Source: Eutrigla gurnardus
Taxonomy: Eukaryota > Chordata > Actinopteri > Perciformes > Triglidae
Length of the DNA: 64,000 bases
Direction of reading: 5' to 3'
Assembly: GCA_963514095.1 (NCBI GenBank)
Contig: OY741285.1
Coordinates: forward strand, 11,161,116 to 11,225,115
Both the position numbers and the translations under genes were made by a program. The notes under the pieces are model-generated. The model searched no databases. It worked only from the letters and a program-made list of their open reading frames with translations, and had not been told where the DNA came from. Positions 10,565 to 20,854 of the stretch are shown piece after piece (the stretch's first letter is position 1; each line of letters starts with the position of its first letter).

Positions 10565-11234
10565 TCACTTTCTTTTATACTGATAAACGACAGGCCATTC
10601 GTGAGGCTGTAATCCACTCCTCAGACGGAGGTCTTCTGGACATTGAGGTCTCGCATCCACGATTAAATATGAATAGGGCTCTTTAGTTGCATCATTAAAA
10701 CTCTCTAGAAAAAATTCTCTTTGTCCAGGAAACATTTGCTGGGCTAAAACTCTTATCTGCAATTTATCACGTGGGGATTTGAAGAGCACAAAATAATTTG
10801 TGTTTAAACTGATTGTTCTACTATACTTTCCTTGATGTAACAAGTTTTGAACTAAAAACATTACAGATAGCTTTTGATGGTGTCTGTATTCGGTAAAGGC
10901 TCGTGAAAAATTCTTGATTTTGCACGGCTGATTGAAGCAAGTCATCCACGATTAAAAGGGTATGTTGTTTCGATGGAAAAATATTTTCATCCGTCAAAGA
11001 CTCAGGAATCCCTTCAATGAATTTAATCTTCACATTTCTTGAGAGTTCATCATACATGGGTTGATACGAAGAGTAGCACCAGATTATTTGATCTGGTATT
11101 GTAGAAAGAGTATGCTCCATATTTGCTATCAACTGTTTCACAAAGAATGATTTACCACTACCACTAGTCCCTACAAGGAGTGCTGTGAATGGGAGTTGAA
11201 AGCGTGGGTCAAAATACACTTCTTCCATCTTCAC
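10565..11234 (-). pseudogene. Polinton packaging ATPase (FtsK/HerA-like), frameshifted
   Basis: The first frame (11234 down to about 10960) has the Walker A motif GTSGSGKS near residue 23 and Walker B HTLLIVDDLL near residue 92. The second frame (about 10945 to 10565) continues with SVMFLVQNLLHQGKYSRTIS and the conserved PRDKxQIxxLAxQMFPG block to the C-terminus. Together they equal a full-length Polinton ATPase of about 220 residues, so a single frameshift between 10890 and 10960 is the visible lesion. In intact elements this ATPase is thought to package DNA into capsids. It is followed by the PX-like gene. Confidence 0.85.
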
Positions 11235-11287
11235 TGTCTGAAGAGAAACAGAAACAGAAATGACCTGACTCAGTAAATGAATAAGTA

Positions 11288-12275
11288 CAGTGTTTCCCCC
11301 ACGTTCACACTTTTCACAATTTTCTCCGCCGCTGCAATAAAAATCCTTTATAAAAAATAAAAAAAAACGTTTTTTTTTTTTTTTTTTTTTTTTAACGTAG
11401 CTCCTTTTAGAAAATGTACAGCGTGTAACGTCAATTGCGCAGCACGCGGCACATCGTCACGTAACCAACATCAAAGAAGAAAAATACACAGCGAGTGTGG
11501 CTGTTGTTGGCAGTAGGCTACCCTACACGGTTGCAAAGTTACATTGATTCTAGCAGTAGCGAGTAAAGCGGAAGATCGAAGACAGAAGGAAAGAGTGAGA
11601 CAGACAGAGAGAGAGAGAGACAGACAGAGAGAGAGAGAGAGAGAAAGTAAGTTGCTAAAATGTGTCGCTACATGACCACCAGTGTTAAAAACCCTCTGAG
11701 CCCAATCATTTTATTGTATCTATAAACCGCAACCTCCGTGCCATCTTTCCTCTAGTATTGTGTGTGTGTGTGTGTGTGTGTGTGTAGGCCTATGTGTGTG
11801 AGTCTGTGTTCTTTTCAAATTTTAGTTAGGTTTATAATTTAAAAAGATGTGTTTTGCCCATTGTTGCAGGAGATTTCATTTTTGAACAAAGTGTCTTATG
11901 TAAAAAACAGTTATGCTTTGGGCATAGCAACCATGTTTAGTGTTTAAGCATTAGGCAAAAATCTGTAAATAAATTGTGCAAATTATATTTGCGTTGTGGC
12001 ATTTTTTGTTAAATATTACTATACAAAAATATAAAAATCTGTAAATGAAGACACAAAAGGCAAAGTTACAACACCAATAATCCCATCTACAGTAATACAC
12101 AGGACTGTTTGAATAGGATTTAAGTGCATATTCTCCTCTCAAAGTGCACCAGATTCATGCATTCCAATGTAAAGGGTACAAAAAAATTCCGGCCGGGGGG
12201 GCATGCCCCCGGACCCCCCTAGAGGGTTCGGGGACCACACCACCGCTGCTGAAAAAAATCCTGTGGGAAACACTG
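11288..12275. mobile_element. hAT-like non-autonomous transposon, 5-bp target duplication
   Basis: Starts CAGTGTTTCCC and ends GGGAAACACTG, an 11-base inverted repeat, and is flanked by AAGTA on both sides (11283-11287, 12276-12280). No transposase frame inside. It contains a T-run, a (GA)n tract (11610-11645), a (GT)n tract (11758-11785) and a CCCCCGG-rich inverted stretch near 12195. A five-base duplication fits the hAT5 subgroup rather than the usual eight-base hAT. Confidence 0.7.
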
Positions 12276-12339
12276 AAGTATTTATTCTTGACATGACAAC
12301 AGGTTATGATACTCCATTTAATTCAAACAGAATACACAA

Positions 12340-12540
12340 TATGTGTGGAAACAAAAAAGGATACACTATGTAATTCATAAAAGGTTCATACAGAATACAC
12401 AATATGTGATGAAACAAAAAAACACACAAAAAAACAAAAAAAAGATACACCATGTAATTCATAAGAGGTTAATAAAGAATACACAATATGTGATGAAACA
12501 AAAAAACACACACACAACAACAAACACAACAACATAATTC
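12340..12540. repeat. Degenerate tandem repeat in zinc-finger 3' region
   Basis: About two to three copies of a unit near 70 bases built from GAATACACAATATGTG, GAAACAAAAAA and GTAATTCATAA, ending in a CA-rich low-complexity stretch. Confidence 0.6.
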
Positions 12541-13442
12541 CCTCAGCAACCCTGAGTATTCCTTTAAAATTCCTCTGTGTCTGAAAGATTTCTTACAAAC
12601 TGAGCAGCTGAAAGGTTTCTCTCCTGTATTTGTTTTCATGTGACTCCTCAGACTTGAGCTAGCATTGAAACATTTATCACACTCTGAGCAGCTGAAAGGT
12701 TTCTCTCCAGTGTGAATTCTCATGTGTGTCTTTAAACGTACACTCAGTGGAAAAGATTTCTGACAAACTGAGCAGCTGAATGGTTTCTCTCCAGTGTGAG
12801 TTCTCATGTGTACGTTTAAACTTCCACTTTCTGTAAAAGATTTCTGACAAACTGAGCAGCTGAAAGGTTTCTCTCCTGTGTGAGTTCTCATGTGTCTCTT
12901 CATATAATTATGGTCAAATGTTTTCCCACATTCGGAGCATCTGAATTGTTTCTCACCAGGACTACATCTAGAATCACGGTCAGGGACTTCATCATCAGTC
13001 CAAGCCCTGACTGAGGTTCTCTGGTTTCCTGCCAAGCATCACTGTCATCAGCCTCAGATGAGTCTTCAGTCATGTCATCAATGTCAGAAGAGTCTTCAGT
13101 CATGTCACCAGTATCTGGTTGTGGTTCCGGTCCTCCACAGTCCTCTTCATCAGCTTCTGTATTCATGTGAGTTGAGCTGCTGGCTGCAGCTGAAGCCAGC
13201 CCTGAGAACTGAGGCTTCTCTTCATCATCTTCATCTTCTTTCTTCACAGGGACAAGAGTGACGGGGAACTTTATATCAGCCTCCTCCAGTCCTTGAAGCT
13301 GCTCTCCCTCCTGACTGATCCAGACTTCCTCCTGTTCCTCTTTGATGTGTGGGGGCTCTGGGTCCTCCTGGTCCAGACTGGAGCCCCAGTCCTGCTGCTC
13401 AAAGGGAACCTCCTTTTTTACACGCCATCAGCTGCTGGACGT
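12469..13442 (-). pseudogene. C2H2 zinc-finger gene, terminal exon, broken
   Basis: The exon starts after a CTGCAG acceptor (13443-13448). It encodes an acidic, Gln/Glu-rich N-terminal region (EEQEEVWISQEGEQL type, EEKPQFSGLASAA) and then about five C2H2 fingers with TGEKPFSC linkers, as in the large fish zinc-finger families. Two frameshifts are visible: one in an A-run near 13415, just after the exon start, and one near 12985 just before the first finger. The fourth finger has HMKTN instead of HMKTH at the linker and the last finger lacks its histidines. It probably arrived by duplication or insertion between Polinton genes; no cargo role is supported. Confidence 0.75.
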
Positions 13443-13448
13443 CTGCAG

Positions 13449-14206
13449 GAAAACAGTAACAACACACAGAAATGTTAGTAAAACATAACAGAACACTTAG
13501 GGCCCTAGTTTCGTGGCGCAGCGCAGGGTGGCAGAGCCGTTGCAATGCAAGTTGGACCAGTCAGTTTGGCAGTTTGGTGGATCGCCTGCACCAATATGGG
13601 TGTGGCTGTGCAGCAGGGGGAGGCGTCACAGATTCAGCTTGGGGCAGCGGAAGTTTCGTGGCAAAAAGCCTTGCCGAGACTTTGCCGGTCTTCTCTTAGC
13701 GTAAGGCGAATTACAGCTGGCGGAGTGGCAGTTTGGCTGGCTTATGTAATATGACATACAGTTCTAAGCACAAGAGTGTACATTTAATGTTCTGAGATTC
13801 CGAATATGACTTAATTTATCTAAATATATAAATAAATAGAATAATAAATAAGGAACTATAAGTGAAAAACTCTGGTAAGCACTGAAAGTTGTGTCTTTGT
13901 TTACTCATTATGCTGTTTTATGTCAAATTTTAATCTGAAAAGTAACTATTAAATCTATAAAATGAATGTAGTGAGCCAAGGTTCCGGCCACCCTCTTTAT
14001 TGGTTTGCTCTTAATCAGGCTGGATCAGATGTAGCTGAGAGGGAGAGAACATAAGACATCATTAATTAAATGTTATTCATGTAGGCTATCATAAGAATAT
14101 TATGTAGTGAAGTGGAAGTTTAACAATTTTGCTCTAATAAATGAATATGTATTTTCTCTTTTTAATTCTCTCTTTTTGTCTCTCTTTCTCTAAATCCTCA
14201 TTACAG
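13449..14206. other. Repeat-rich DNA, no gene recognised
   Basis: A segment from 13498 begins TAGGGCCCTAGTTTCGTGGCGCAGCGCA, which resembles a terminal motif of common fish miniature transposons; the rest is AT-rich with no reading frame of interest. Confidence 0.4.
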
Positions 14207-14476
14207 ATGGATGGATCAAAGAAGCGGGTGAAAAGTACAGTATGGCAGTATCTCACACAGCCAACCCCAGGAAAAGCAGTGCAATACCTCATGTTATTAT
14301 GTTAATTATGTGTTCATGTTATTTCACAAAGAGTTAAGGCCATTTTTTCAGTGTCAAAATTTTGATTTTTACTGCAAATAAATATCGGTTCTACATATCG
14401 GCTATCGGTTTCACTTGGTTATTAATAATCTGTATCGGTATCGGCCCTGAAAAATCCATATCAGTCGATCCCTAGT
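14207..14476 (+). mobile_element. hAT transposon remnant with BED-finger start
   Basis: After an acceptor-like TCCTCATTACAG, an ATG at 14207 reads MDGSKKRVKSTVWQYLTQP before a stop, similar to the start of BED-finger hAT transposases. The right end TATCAGTCGATCCCTAG (14460-14476) looks like an hAT terminus. The left end is not visible. Confidence 0.45.
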
Positions 14477-14762
14477 GCGCACACGTCACCAAGACCTCAC
14501 AGGCAGGTTTCCACCGTTCCAGGCACATTTAAATGCAATAAATAATCACAACAAACACTATTTAATGCAACTAATTTAATAAAAAAAATAAAAGATTTGG
14601 CAAACGTGTCTGCTAGAGACTGGACAAACAATTAAAGTTATTATTACAATTATTATTGCTCACAGCTACTCAATATATGGGAAATTGGGGAAAAGTGGAT
14701 TTCATACGGCGCTACTAGTTTCTTAATGCATGATGAGAAGTTTAACAGTCAATAGCTGTGTC
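14477..14762. other. Repeat junction truncating the Polinton polymerase
   Basis: AT-rich sequence whose right edge (CAATAGCTGTGTCTCAATTCC) looks like the end of another small fish DNA transposon; the polymerase frame is cut at this point. Confidence 0.4.
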
Positions 14763-17700
14763 TCAATTCCGGGTCTGCAGCCTTCGGAGGACCCACTTGG
14801 AATGGTAACGCCATTGAATGAGTGCAACATCATTGTTTATGAAATGAAACTGAGAAATGTCATACTTGCTTGAAAAAAGAAATTCAAAAAAGCGCTCAGG
14901 CTTTTTCACCAGAGTGGTTGTGAGCTGGTTTGATCTTTGCGCTAGCTTCCCCCAGAGTGAATTGAGAAGGAGCTTGGCAATCTGCCTCTTTGCAGGGTTG
15001 GAGACTATTTTCTGAGGATCAAGCTCAACACCCTGTTTCTCTTTATAATCTTGGATGTATGCAGATTTATCAGGGTTGTCTACAATGTGGGGTGGGTAGC
15101 CTGAGGCCTCCTGCTTCTGTTTAAGGAATGTGTAGATGTAATCTTTAAACAGTTTGTCAGATGTCTCTTTAAAGTGCCACACATTTCCCCCAGAATATAA
15201 CCTTTTCTCAATGCTTCATTTAGCTCGACTGATACCCAGACCCCTCGAAGTGCCCTGTCTTTGTCATCATGTCTGCATGCAGAAGTCTGATTGTTTATGT
15301 TTGCACATGATCGACACAGTGTGAAAATCAGTTTCCCTTTGTTATTTCTTATAGGCAGCACAGGGAAAAACAGTTTACGTGGAGGGTAAACTTTAGCATG
15401 TATCAATCCAAAGTAAATTTCAACGTTATCAAAATCATTTCTAATGATCTGAGGGTGAGACAATGGGAAGAAGAAGCCTCCAGACAGTACATAAGGGTAT
15501 AAAGAGCAATAATCTACATAGTGAATGCGCTCATCACCCCCTGCAACATGGCGTAGTCGGAAAGCTGAAGTACGTCCCCCATATAAGGCTTCTCTAGGCT
15601 CTAGTGGGATGGGGTATTGAAAAGTCTCTAAGAAAGATTTAACACCCTGATCAGTTTTCTTCAGCAGATTCCATTCATGCTCCCACATTACCACAACAGA
15701 CTGCACGTTAAAGTCTTGTTTTAAACGCTCTATTCTCCTCATGGTGTCTGAGTAAAGCTGGTTAAAACAGACCCCGGCGAGAGGAGAAATGTCGTGAGGG
15801 TTGAAACAAGAATCGCAGCCGTGCCACACACATTCCATATATTCAAATGCGTATTTAACACCGTTCATCTCTGCAAATCCATCCACTGAAAAGCGACCAA
15901 ATTTAACCTCTCCCTCATTCAAAGCATGCCTTATTGAAATGTTGCGTTTGTAGGCCTCCCATTCCAGCCATTGTATAGAATCGTGAGAAAAGGCCTTGCT
16001 GCTTGATTTGTAATTATCAGGACAGGGAATTGCAATTGTGTTAGGTTCTAAGAAATTGGTTTGAAAAACTGATAGGGCTGCTGAAGCAATGGTCACACTA
16101 TCAAATGGATCGCATCCTGTTGTCTCAATGAATTCATCACGGAAGCTGGTCGCTCCTTCTGCAAGGATTTGAACATCATTTTTACAGTAAGCTTCAAGTT
16201 CAGCCCTGCAGTCAAATTCCTGATCTTTCACCGTGTGATACCAGTTGAAGAAATCTTCTCTCTGTTTAGAAGTCATCTGATCAACTCCATACATCTCTGG
16301 GGGAGGATATCTACCTTTATAGTTGATTTTTGAATAATCTGTGAATTTGTGAGGGAAATAACCCTTTTTTAATTCTGTTTTACAATTCAAAGATTTGCTG
16401 AAATCTCTCAGTGGGATGGGAATGAAAGAGAATGAGTCAATAAATTTAAGTTGAAAGTCGTTATCAATGATCAGAATTATTTTACTTCCCTGTGCTATGA
16501 TATGTGGTGTCAAGCCTTGAGCCACATAAGCATTCAAAATAATGTGATGATCAAAACCTTTCCCGTAGTGTGATATGAAAGTTGTGTGTTTATGTTTATT
16601 CTGCCGGTAATGGAGGAGGAAATTTACAGCGCAGGAAGGGCCCTCCCAGACACGTTCCTCCCCTTTGTGTGATCGAGCTGCTACAAACACTGGAAGATGA
16701 GTTCCTCCAGTTTGACTGGTCTCAAAATCAAAAAACACCATTTTTTTCCTTGTCATTTTCTCTTGTGACCATTGTATCCAGACTCAGACCTACCCTGGTG
16801 TGGATGTCACAACCTGCAACCCTGGCCTCCATCATTGTCAAGTCCGGATTTGTCAGTAAGACAAGATTAACGGCAAAACATGTCTGATTGTGGGTGGGGA
16901 GTACAAATAGATGCTTAGCTTTTTTTTTCATAATTTCACTTGCAAAACATGTTTCAACTCGCCTCTTACCACCCCCGCGGGGTGGTCTCACCAAATTAAC
17001 AATAAGCTCGAGAGAGCCATCGGTGAAAACAGAGAAGTTACTCTGAACTAGACGGTCTAAAAGCTGTTGAAATTCAGACACTGAACCAGATCCATAGCGC
17101 TGAGTCATTGAAACATCGCTTTGTGATCGGTCGGCTCGCAGTGTTACCTGAATAACATCATTTGGTTGGAGGTTGGCTCTCTGGATGAGAGATGAAATTC
17201 TGTCCTCAAAACCGTTTGTAACATTCTGATAAAATTCATGAAAATTGGGAATAGTGGCTGGAGGAGGAAAGCGAAGGGAAAGTACGTATTTCCTGGTTGT
17301 TAAATCTCCCTCGATCAATAATCTCCATGTCATCCCCAACATTGCTGGCACTGTTTGGTAGAGGGTTAGCTGTAGTTGTATCAGGCCCCATGTCCTCCAC
17401 TCCTCCCCTGCTAGGACCCTCCCCCTGCTGTTGAATACCTTCCAGGGCATTACAACATTCTATGTCGGATGGACTCCATGGCTCCGCCACACTCTCCCCC
17501 CTCCCATCTCCCTCCTCTACAGCTGAGAGGCGCTCACAACACAGTCTGTCTGACGAACTCCATGCTTCAGCTTCATTCATTTCATTAAGATCTAGACCCC
17601 CCTGAAATGGGTTTGGTGAAGGTTGTCTATATGAGGTTACAATGGAGAGTAGTTCATCTTGAGAAGGTAAAAAAACGTCAGTATCTCTCTCTGATGCAAG

Positions 17701-17823
17701 CTGAGGGGTATTAGGGCTGGCTGGAGGGGTTATAGTAGAGAGGCCTACTGCTTCACTATTCAAGTCAGAGATAAGCTCCAGAAGATGTGTAGGGATTTCA
17801 ATGAGACGTTGTGATTCTGCCAT
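14763..17823 (-). pseudogene. Polinton protein-primed DNA polymerase B, broken
   Basis: Read on the minus strand. An N-terminal region starts MAESQRLIEIPTH at 17823. A frameshift near 17290 leads to YVLSLRFPPPATIPNFHEFYQ and a conserved N-domain to about 16830. A second break near 16750 leads to the exonuclease motif F-F-D-F-E-T-S, through I-S-H-Y-G-K-G-F-D-H-H and Y-C-K-N-D-V. The polymerase motif D-Y-C-S-L-Y-P follows near 15515. A third break near 15180 leads to KLLLNSLWGKLAQRSN. The frame ends at 14763, before the expected D-T-D metal-binding motif. The Cys-rich segment usually between N-domain and exonuclease seems deleted. It belonged to the enzyme that copies the element using a protein primer; this copy cannot work. 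Confidence 0.88.
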
Positions 17824-17858
17824 TTTTTTTTGTTTGATTGATTTCTGGATCGTCCACC

Positions 17859-18221
17859 CTATTGTCGGCTGTATCTCACACGCCTGCGTCTTGAGCTCTG
17901 ACGGAGCTGCCAAAAGATGGTATTAAGCACCTCTTGTTTTAAAGAGTGTATCTGGCGTTCGTGCCCTCTAAATGCCTGTTCAACAATTAGCATTACAGTG
18001 TTAAAAGTTACTGTTTCAATTTCAGTCAGGAAGGTTCTTCCAGCAGAGTTTTCTTCTTCTTCTTCTTCTTCTAACACAGGCCTACCTCCATCGGCCATGG
18101 AAACGTAGTCTTCCTCCTCCCCGCTTTCTCCCTCGCTCGATGAATGATGTGTCTCAATGTTTTGCTCAGCTGTCTCCACCTCCAGTTCCACAGCATATGG
18201 CGGGGGTTCTTCTCCCTCCAA
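17859..18221 (-). CDS. Small acidic protein with PPPY motif, Polinton 5' gene
   Basis: 120 residues. It starts M-E-G-E-E-P-P-P-Y-A, followed by a Ser/Glu-rich stretch with a run of Glu, a possibly helical segment (TFNTVMLIVEQAFRGHERQIHSL) and an Arg-rich end. P-P-P-Y is a binding motif for WW-domain (NEDD4-type) ubiquitin ligases, used as a late domain by enveloped viruses and also found in Polinton/adenovirus-like proteins. It sits between the right terminal repeat and the polymerase. The function is not recognised; it could be one of the small Polinton proteins (PY/PW type). Confidence 0.45.
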   Translation of the reverse strand: MEGEEPPPYAVELEVETAEQNIETHHSSSEGESGEEEDYVSMADGGRPVLEEEEEEENSAGRTFLTEIETVTFNTVMLIVEQAFRGHERQIHSLKQEVLNTIFWQLRQSSRRRRVRYSRQ

Positions 18222-18386
18222 CGATGAATCGCTCTCACGGTGTGATGGGGCGACTACTGCAACCCCTATAATGGAGAGTAGGGTTAAGGGTTATTATATT
18301 CACCATATTGAATATGGTTTTCCCCTTGCTTTTTTCAGGGAAGCAGGGATAGTGTCTTGAGCATAAACGGCTGGATGGAGGCCCAC

Positions 18387-18553
18387 CTTTAGTCACAGGC
18401 ATTGGAAATTCAGACATCACCTCCACCTACTCTTCACCAGATATCTCCTGGCTAGAAAGAAAATAAAAAAAATGTAATCATCTTAACACTAACCAATTTA
18501 GCCACTAAGCAATGTCCTCTCTAAAATAAAGTAAATAATACTTACTCACAGCA
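18387..18553. repeat. Polinton inverted terminal repeat, right inner part
   Basis: Inverted copy of 10139-10304 with a few differences. On the minus strand it carries a donor GTGAGTAAG (about 18549), an acceptor TTTCTTTCTAG (about 18455) and an ATG-containing exon (ATGTCTGAATTTCC) ending in a GTGGGC donor-like site. Confidence 0.85.
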
Positions 18554-18606
18554 GACGCAGCAGCAGGCTGCAGACGCACGCCATCAGTCGAGCTTTGCTT
18601 GCAGAA

Positions 18607-18641
18607 AATTGTTATACACGCCGTCAAGATCCGTATTTATA
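18607..18641 (-). promoter_or_regulatory. TATA promoter feeding Polinton minus-strand genes
   Basis: TATAAATA on the minus strand at 18634-18641, with a start expected near 18607. From there a short leader reaches the donor in the terminal repeat, so transcripts of the polymerase side would be spliced inside the repeat. The promoter lies outside the matched part of the repeat. Confidence 0.5.
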
Positions 18642-19131
18642 CCTTCAAAAGGCACGACATCGTTGCAGTACAATCCTCATATACATACTCATGATGCCAT
18701 AGCTTTTTCCAGACCCCTACTCTGCATTTCTGTAATGACACTATACTTTTTTTATTATTCAGACACAACGTCATTCAATTCAATACCGCTTTGTTAGTGC
18801 TAATTACTTGTGTAATCAAAGGATGGCGTAATTTCTTTTTTATTGTATATATTGCCGCTCATGCCGCCCCTCCACGAATGCCCCCCTGGGCCGCTGCCCA
18901 TACTGCCCGTATGAGAAACCGCCACACATACTATTGTATGTGAACGTTACTATGGCATTTCGAACACAGTGTAATCATTTGAGTCGATCGAATTTCACAT
19001 ATTACTACTACGTACTACGTACTCAAATTTACGTCACAATTTTAGTACGAGTAGAACGTTAGTATGGCATTTCGAACGCAGCCTCTGTTTGTACTCATTT
19101 CGGTCGATCGAATTTTATGTATTGACAATAT

Positions 19132-19338
19132 GGGGGGTTTAGCTCAGGAGGTAGCGCGTTGGACTGGCAACCACAAGATTACCGGTTCGATCCCAGCTCC
19201 TCCTAGCTACGTTCCTCGTGTCCTTGAGCAAGACACCTCACCCTAATTGCTCCCGACGAGCTGGATGTCGCGCTGACGAGCTGACTCCGCCGTTACGGTA
19301 AAGCGCCAATGAGATAAAAGCGCTATATAAGCGCTTTT
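19132..19338 (+). repeat. tRNA-derived SINE within R copy A
   Basis: Second copy of the SINE seen at 8399, with the same A box, B box and terminal AGCGCTATATAAGCGCT palindrome. Only a few bases differ from copy 1. Confidence 0.8.
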
Positions 19339-19695
19339 GTTACCATTTACTCTACATTAAATTCTACTCTATGTTTAAATAATGCAGTGTTTCTTTTAAA
19401 AGAAACAATCACTTATTGTTTACTGTGTTAAATGCGATAATACAGATAATGCGATAATACAGATAACCACCGATGTTTAACATCTCATACTACATTTTTT
19501 TTCTTTTTTAACTTTATTGACATCTCGTCCTCATCATTCTCTCACGTAACCGAATCGATTACGTTAGCGGTTCTAGCTCCCGTTTAATGGAAATTACTTA
19601 TCAAAATATTAAGCATGATTATTATTACAGTTAATTAAATATTTCTAAATGTTTTTTAAGTCAAATTTAAACTGTCAAATGTTTTCTACAGTTTC

Positions 19696-19740
19696 TTATA
19701 TATGCGCGCTCCCACGCTTTCCCTCTTTCTTCCTCTTACC
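19696..19740 (+). promoter_or_regulatory. TATA box and pyrimidine-rich start in R
   Basis: TTATATAT at 19696-19703, then about 20 bases on a pyrimidine tract CTTTCCCTCTTTCTTCC that would be the start region. The same pair is present in copies B (near 41824) and C (near 53042, with one TA fewer). Confidence 0.55.
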
Positions 19741-19902
19741 TGAGTAGCTGCTTTCATTCGCCATCGATCGCGACTATTAAGCAGCTTTTATCGATCATTA
19801 ATCGTTCATAGATCGTATTATACCTCTGACCACGGAACACCAGCACCTTCACCACGGAGACGACGCAGGCAATCGGCCCGTCGGAGGAGCTACATTATTC
19901 AC

Positions 19903-20285
19903 ATGCACATGGAATTTGGATTTCCCTCTGAAGTAAGTACTATGACTTATCTGGTTTAAATACGTTCCTTTATTATTTGATTATCAATAGATGTGCATAT
20001 GCATGCATAAACAAATGTAGGCTACATGTAGGCTAATATAAGTGGTTTTAATAATACCATGTAAGAGTTTGGTGTGATAAAAATAAACAAGTAGAAGCAA
20101 GTGGGATATTAGTGAATAATTTATGAGACAAATAATCCAAGTTATATATACAGGTTGCAATACGTGTATGATAAGAAGAAATAAGTAGTTTATCACTAAA
20201 TGAATAGGAAAGCATTCAGAATAAATGTAATATGTGATGTTTTCTGTTACAGGTTGGTGCCTATGGAGGACTAAACATGACTTAA
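19903..20285 (+). CDS. Putative 20-residue spliced micro-ORF in R leader
   Basis: Exon 1 19903-19932 (ATG to a GTAAGT donor), exon 2 20253-20285 (after TTCTGTTACAG), in phase, giving MHMEFGFPSEVGAYGGLNMT. Copy B encodes the same peptide (42030-42059, 42376-42408). Copy C has Cys for the second Phe and a different second exon. It may be only an upstream leader peptide or a non-coding transcript; no known family. Confidence 0.3.
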
Positions 20286-20600
20286 GTATAAATAAATAAA
20301 TAAATAAATGAATGAATAAATAAATGTATAAATAAATACAGGAATAAATAAATAAATGCATAAATGAATAAATAAATGTATAAATAAATACAGGAATAAA
20401 TAAATAAATAAATGCTGAAATGAATAAATAAATGTATAAATAAATACAGGAATAAATAAATAAATGCTGAAATGAATAAATAAATGTATAAATAAATACA
20501 GGAATAAATAAATAAATGCTGAAATGAATAAATAAATAAATAAATGTATAAATAAATAAAAGAATGAATAACAGAATAAATAAATAAATGTTTTATATTT
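20286..20600. repeat. (TAAA)n/(TGAA)n low-complexity tract
   Basis: Tandem TAAATAAATGAATG-type repeats with a higher-order unit of about 60 bases containing ATACAGG. It lies directly before the left end of the IS3-like transposon; a similar tract is at 42409-42660. Confidence 0.9.
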
Positions 20601-20625
20601 ATTTCTACATTTCTGTTCAGCTACA

Positions 20626-20701
20626 TTTATTTATTTCTGTATTTCTGTGTCCATATGTTAATGAAGTAGGAGGTCCTAACCTCAGTCAACAGCATGATTG
20701 G
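20626..20701. repeat. Inverted terminal repeat, left, copy A
   Basis: 76 bases matching the reverse complement of 40812-40887 with about four differences. Confidence 0.85.
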
Positions 20702-20854
20702 TTACAGGAGCTTGCTCGATTCGGGCCTACTACTTCTGCCTTACTAGCGGAGCTGATTCCTGTACAGGAATGTTGCTGGCTACTAGCCCGCCCGCTTAGC
20801 TAACCGTTAGCTGCAGTTGTTGACATTTGTTATTGATGTAGCTCTGGTTTAGTA

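Larger units (their letters stand above)
10139..18553 (-). mobile_element. Defective Polinton/Maverick transposon
   Basis: Minus-strand genes for a PX-like protein, an FtsK/HerA-type packaging ATPase and a protein-primed family B polymerase, bounded by inverted repeats (10139-10304 and 18387-18553), identify a Polinton, a large self-synthesising DNA transposon with virus-like genes. Integrase, protease and both capsid genes are absent. The polymerase stops before its last motifs, and 11.3-14.8 kb between ATPase and polymerase holds unrelated repeats and a zinc-finger exon. The outer left repeat is lost; on the right, sequence continues to about 18840 but the true terminus was not identified. 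Confidence 0.85.
18842..20285 (+). repeat. Repeat R, copy A: SINE, promoter and two-exon leader
   Basis: Same head and SINE as copy 1, continuing through an AT-rich body (19400-19690) that copy 1 also has in part, then a promoter, a first exon, a ~320-base intron and a second exon that ends at 20285. Copies B (41206-42408) and C (51788-53518, resuming 61679-61774) are closely similar. It starts the tandem unit that contains the IS3-like transposon. Confidence 0.8.

Noticed and set aside
20286..20600. CRISPR-like regular repeats
   Set aside because: The units are simple TAAA/TGAA repeats without unique spacers, and the sequence is from a vertebrate.
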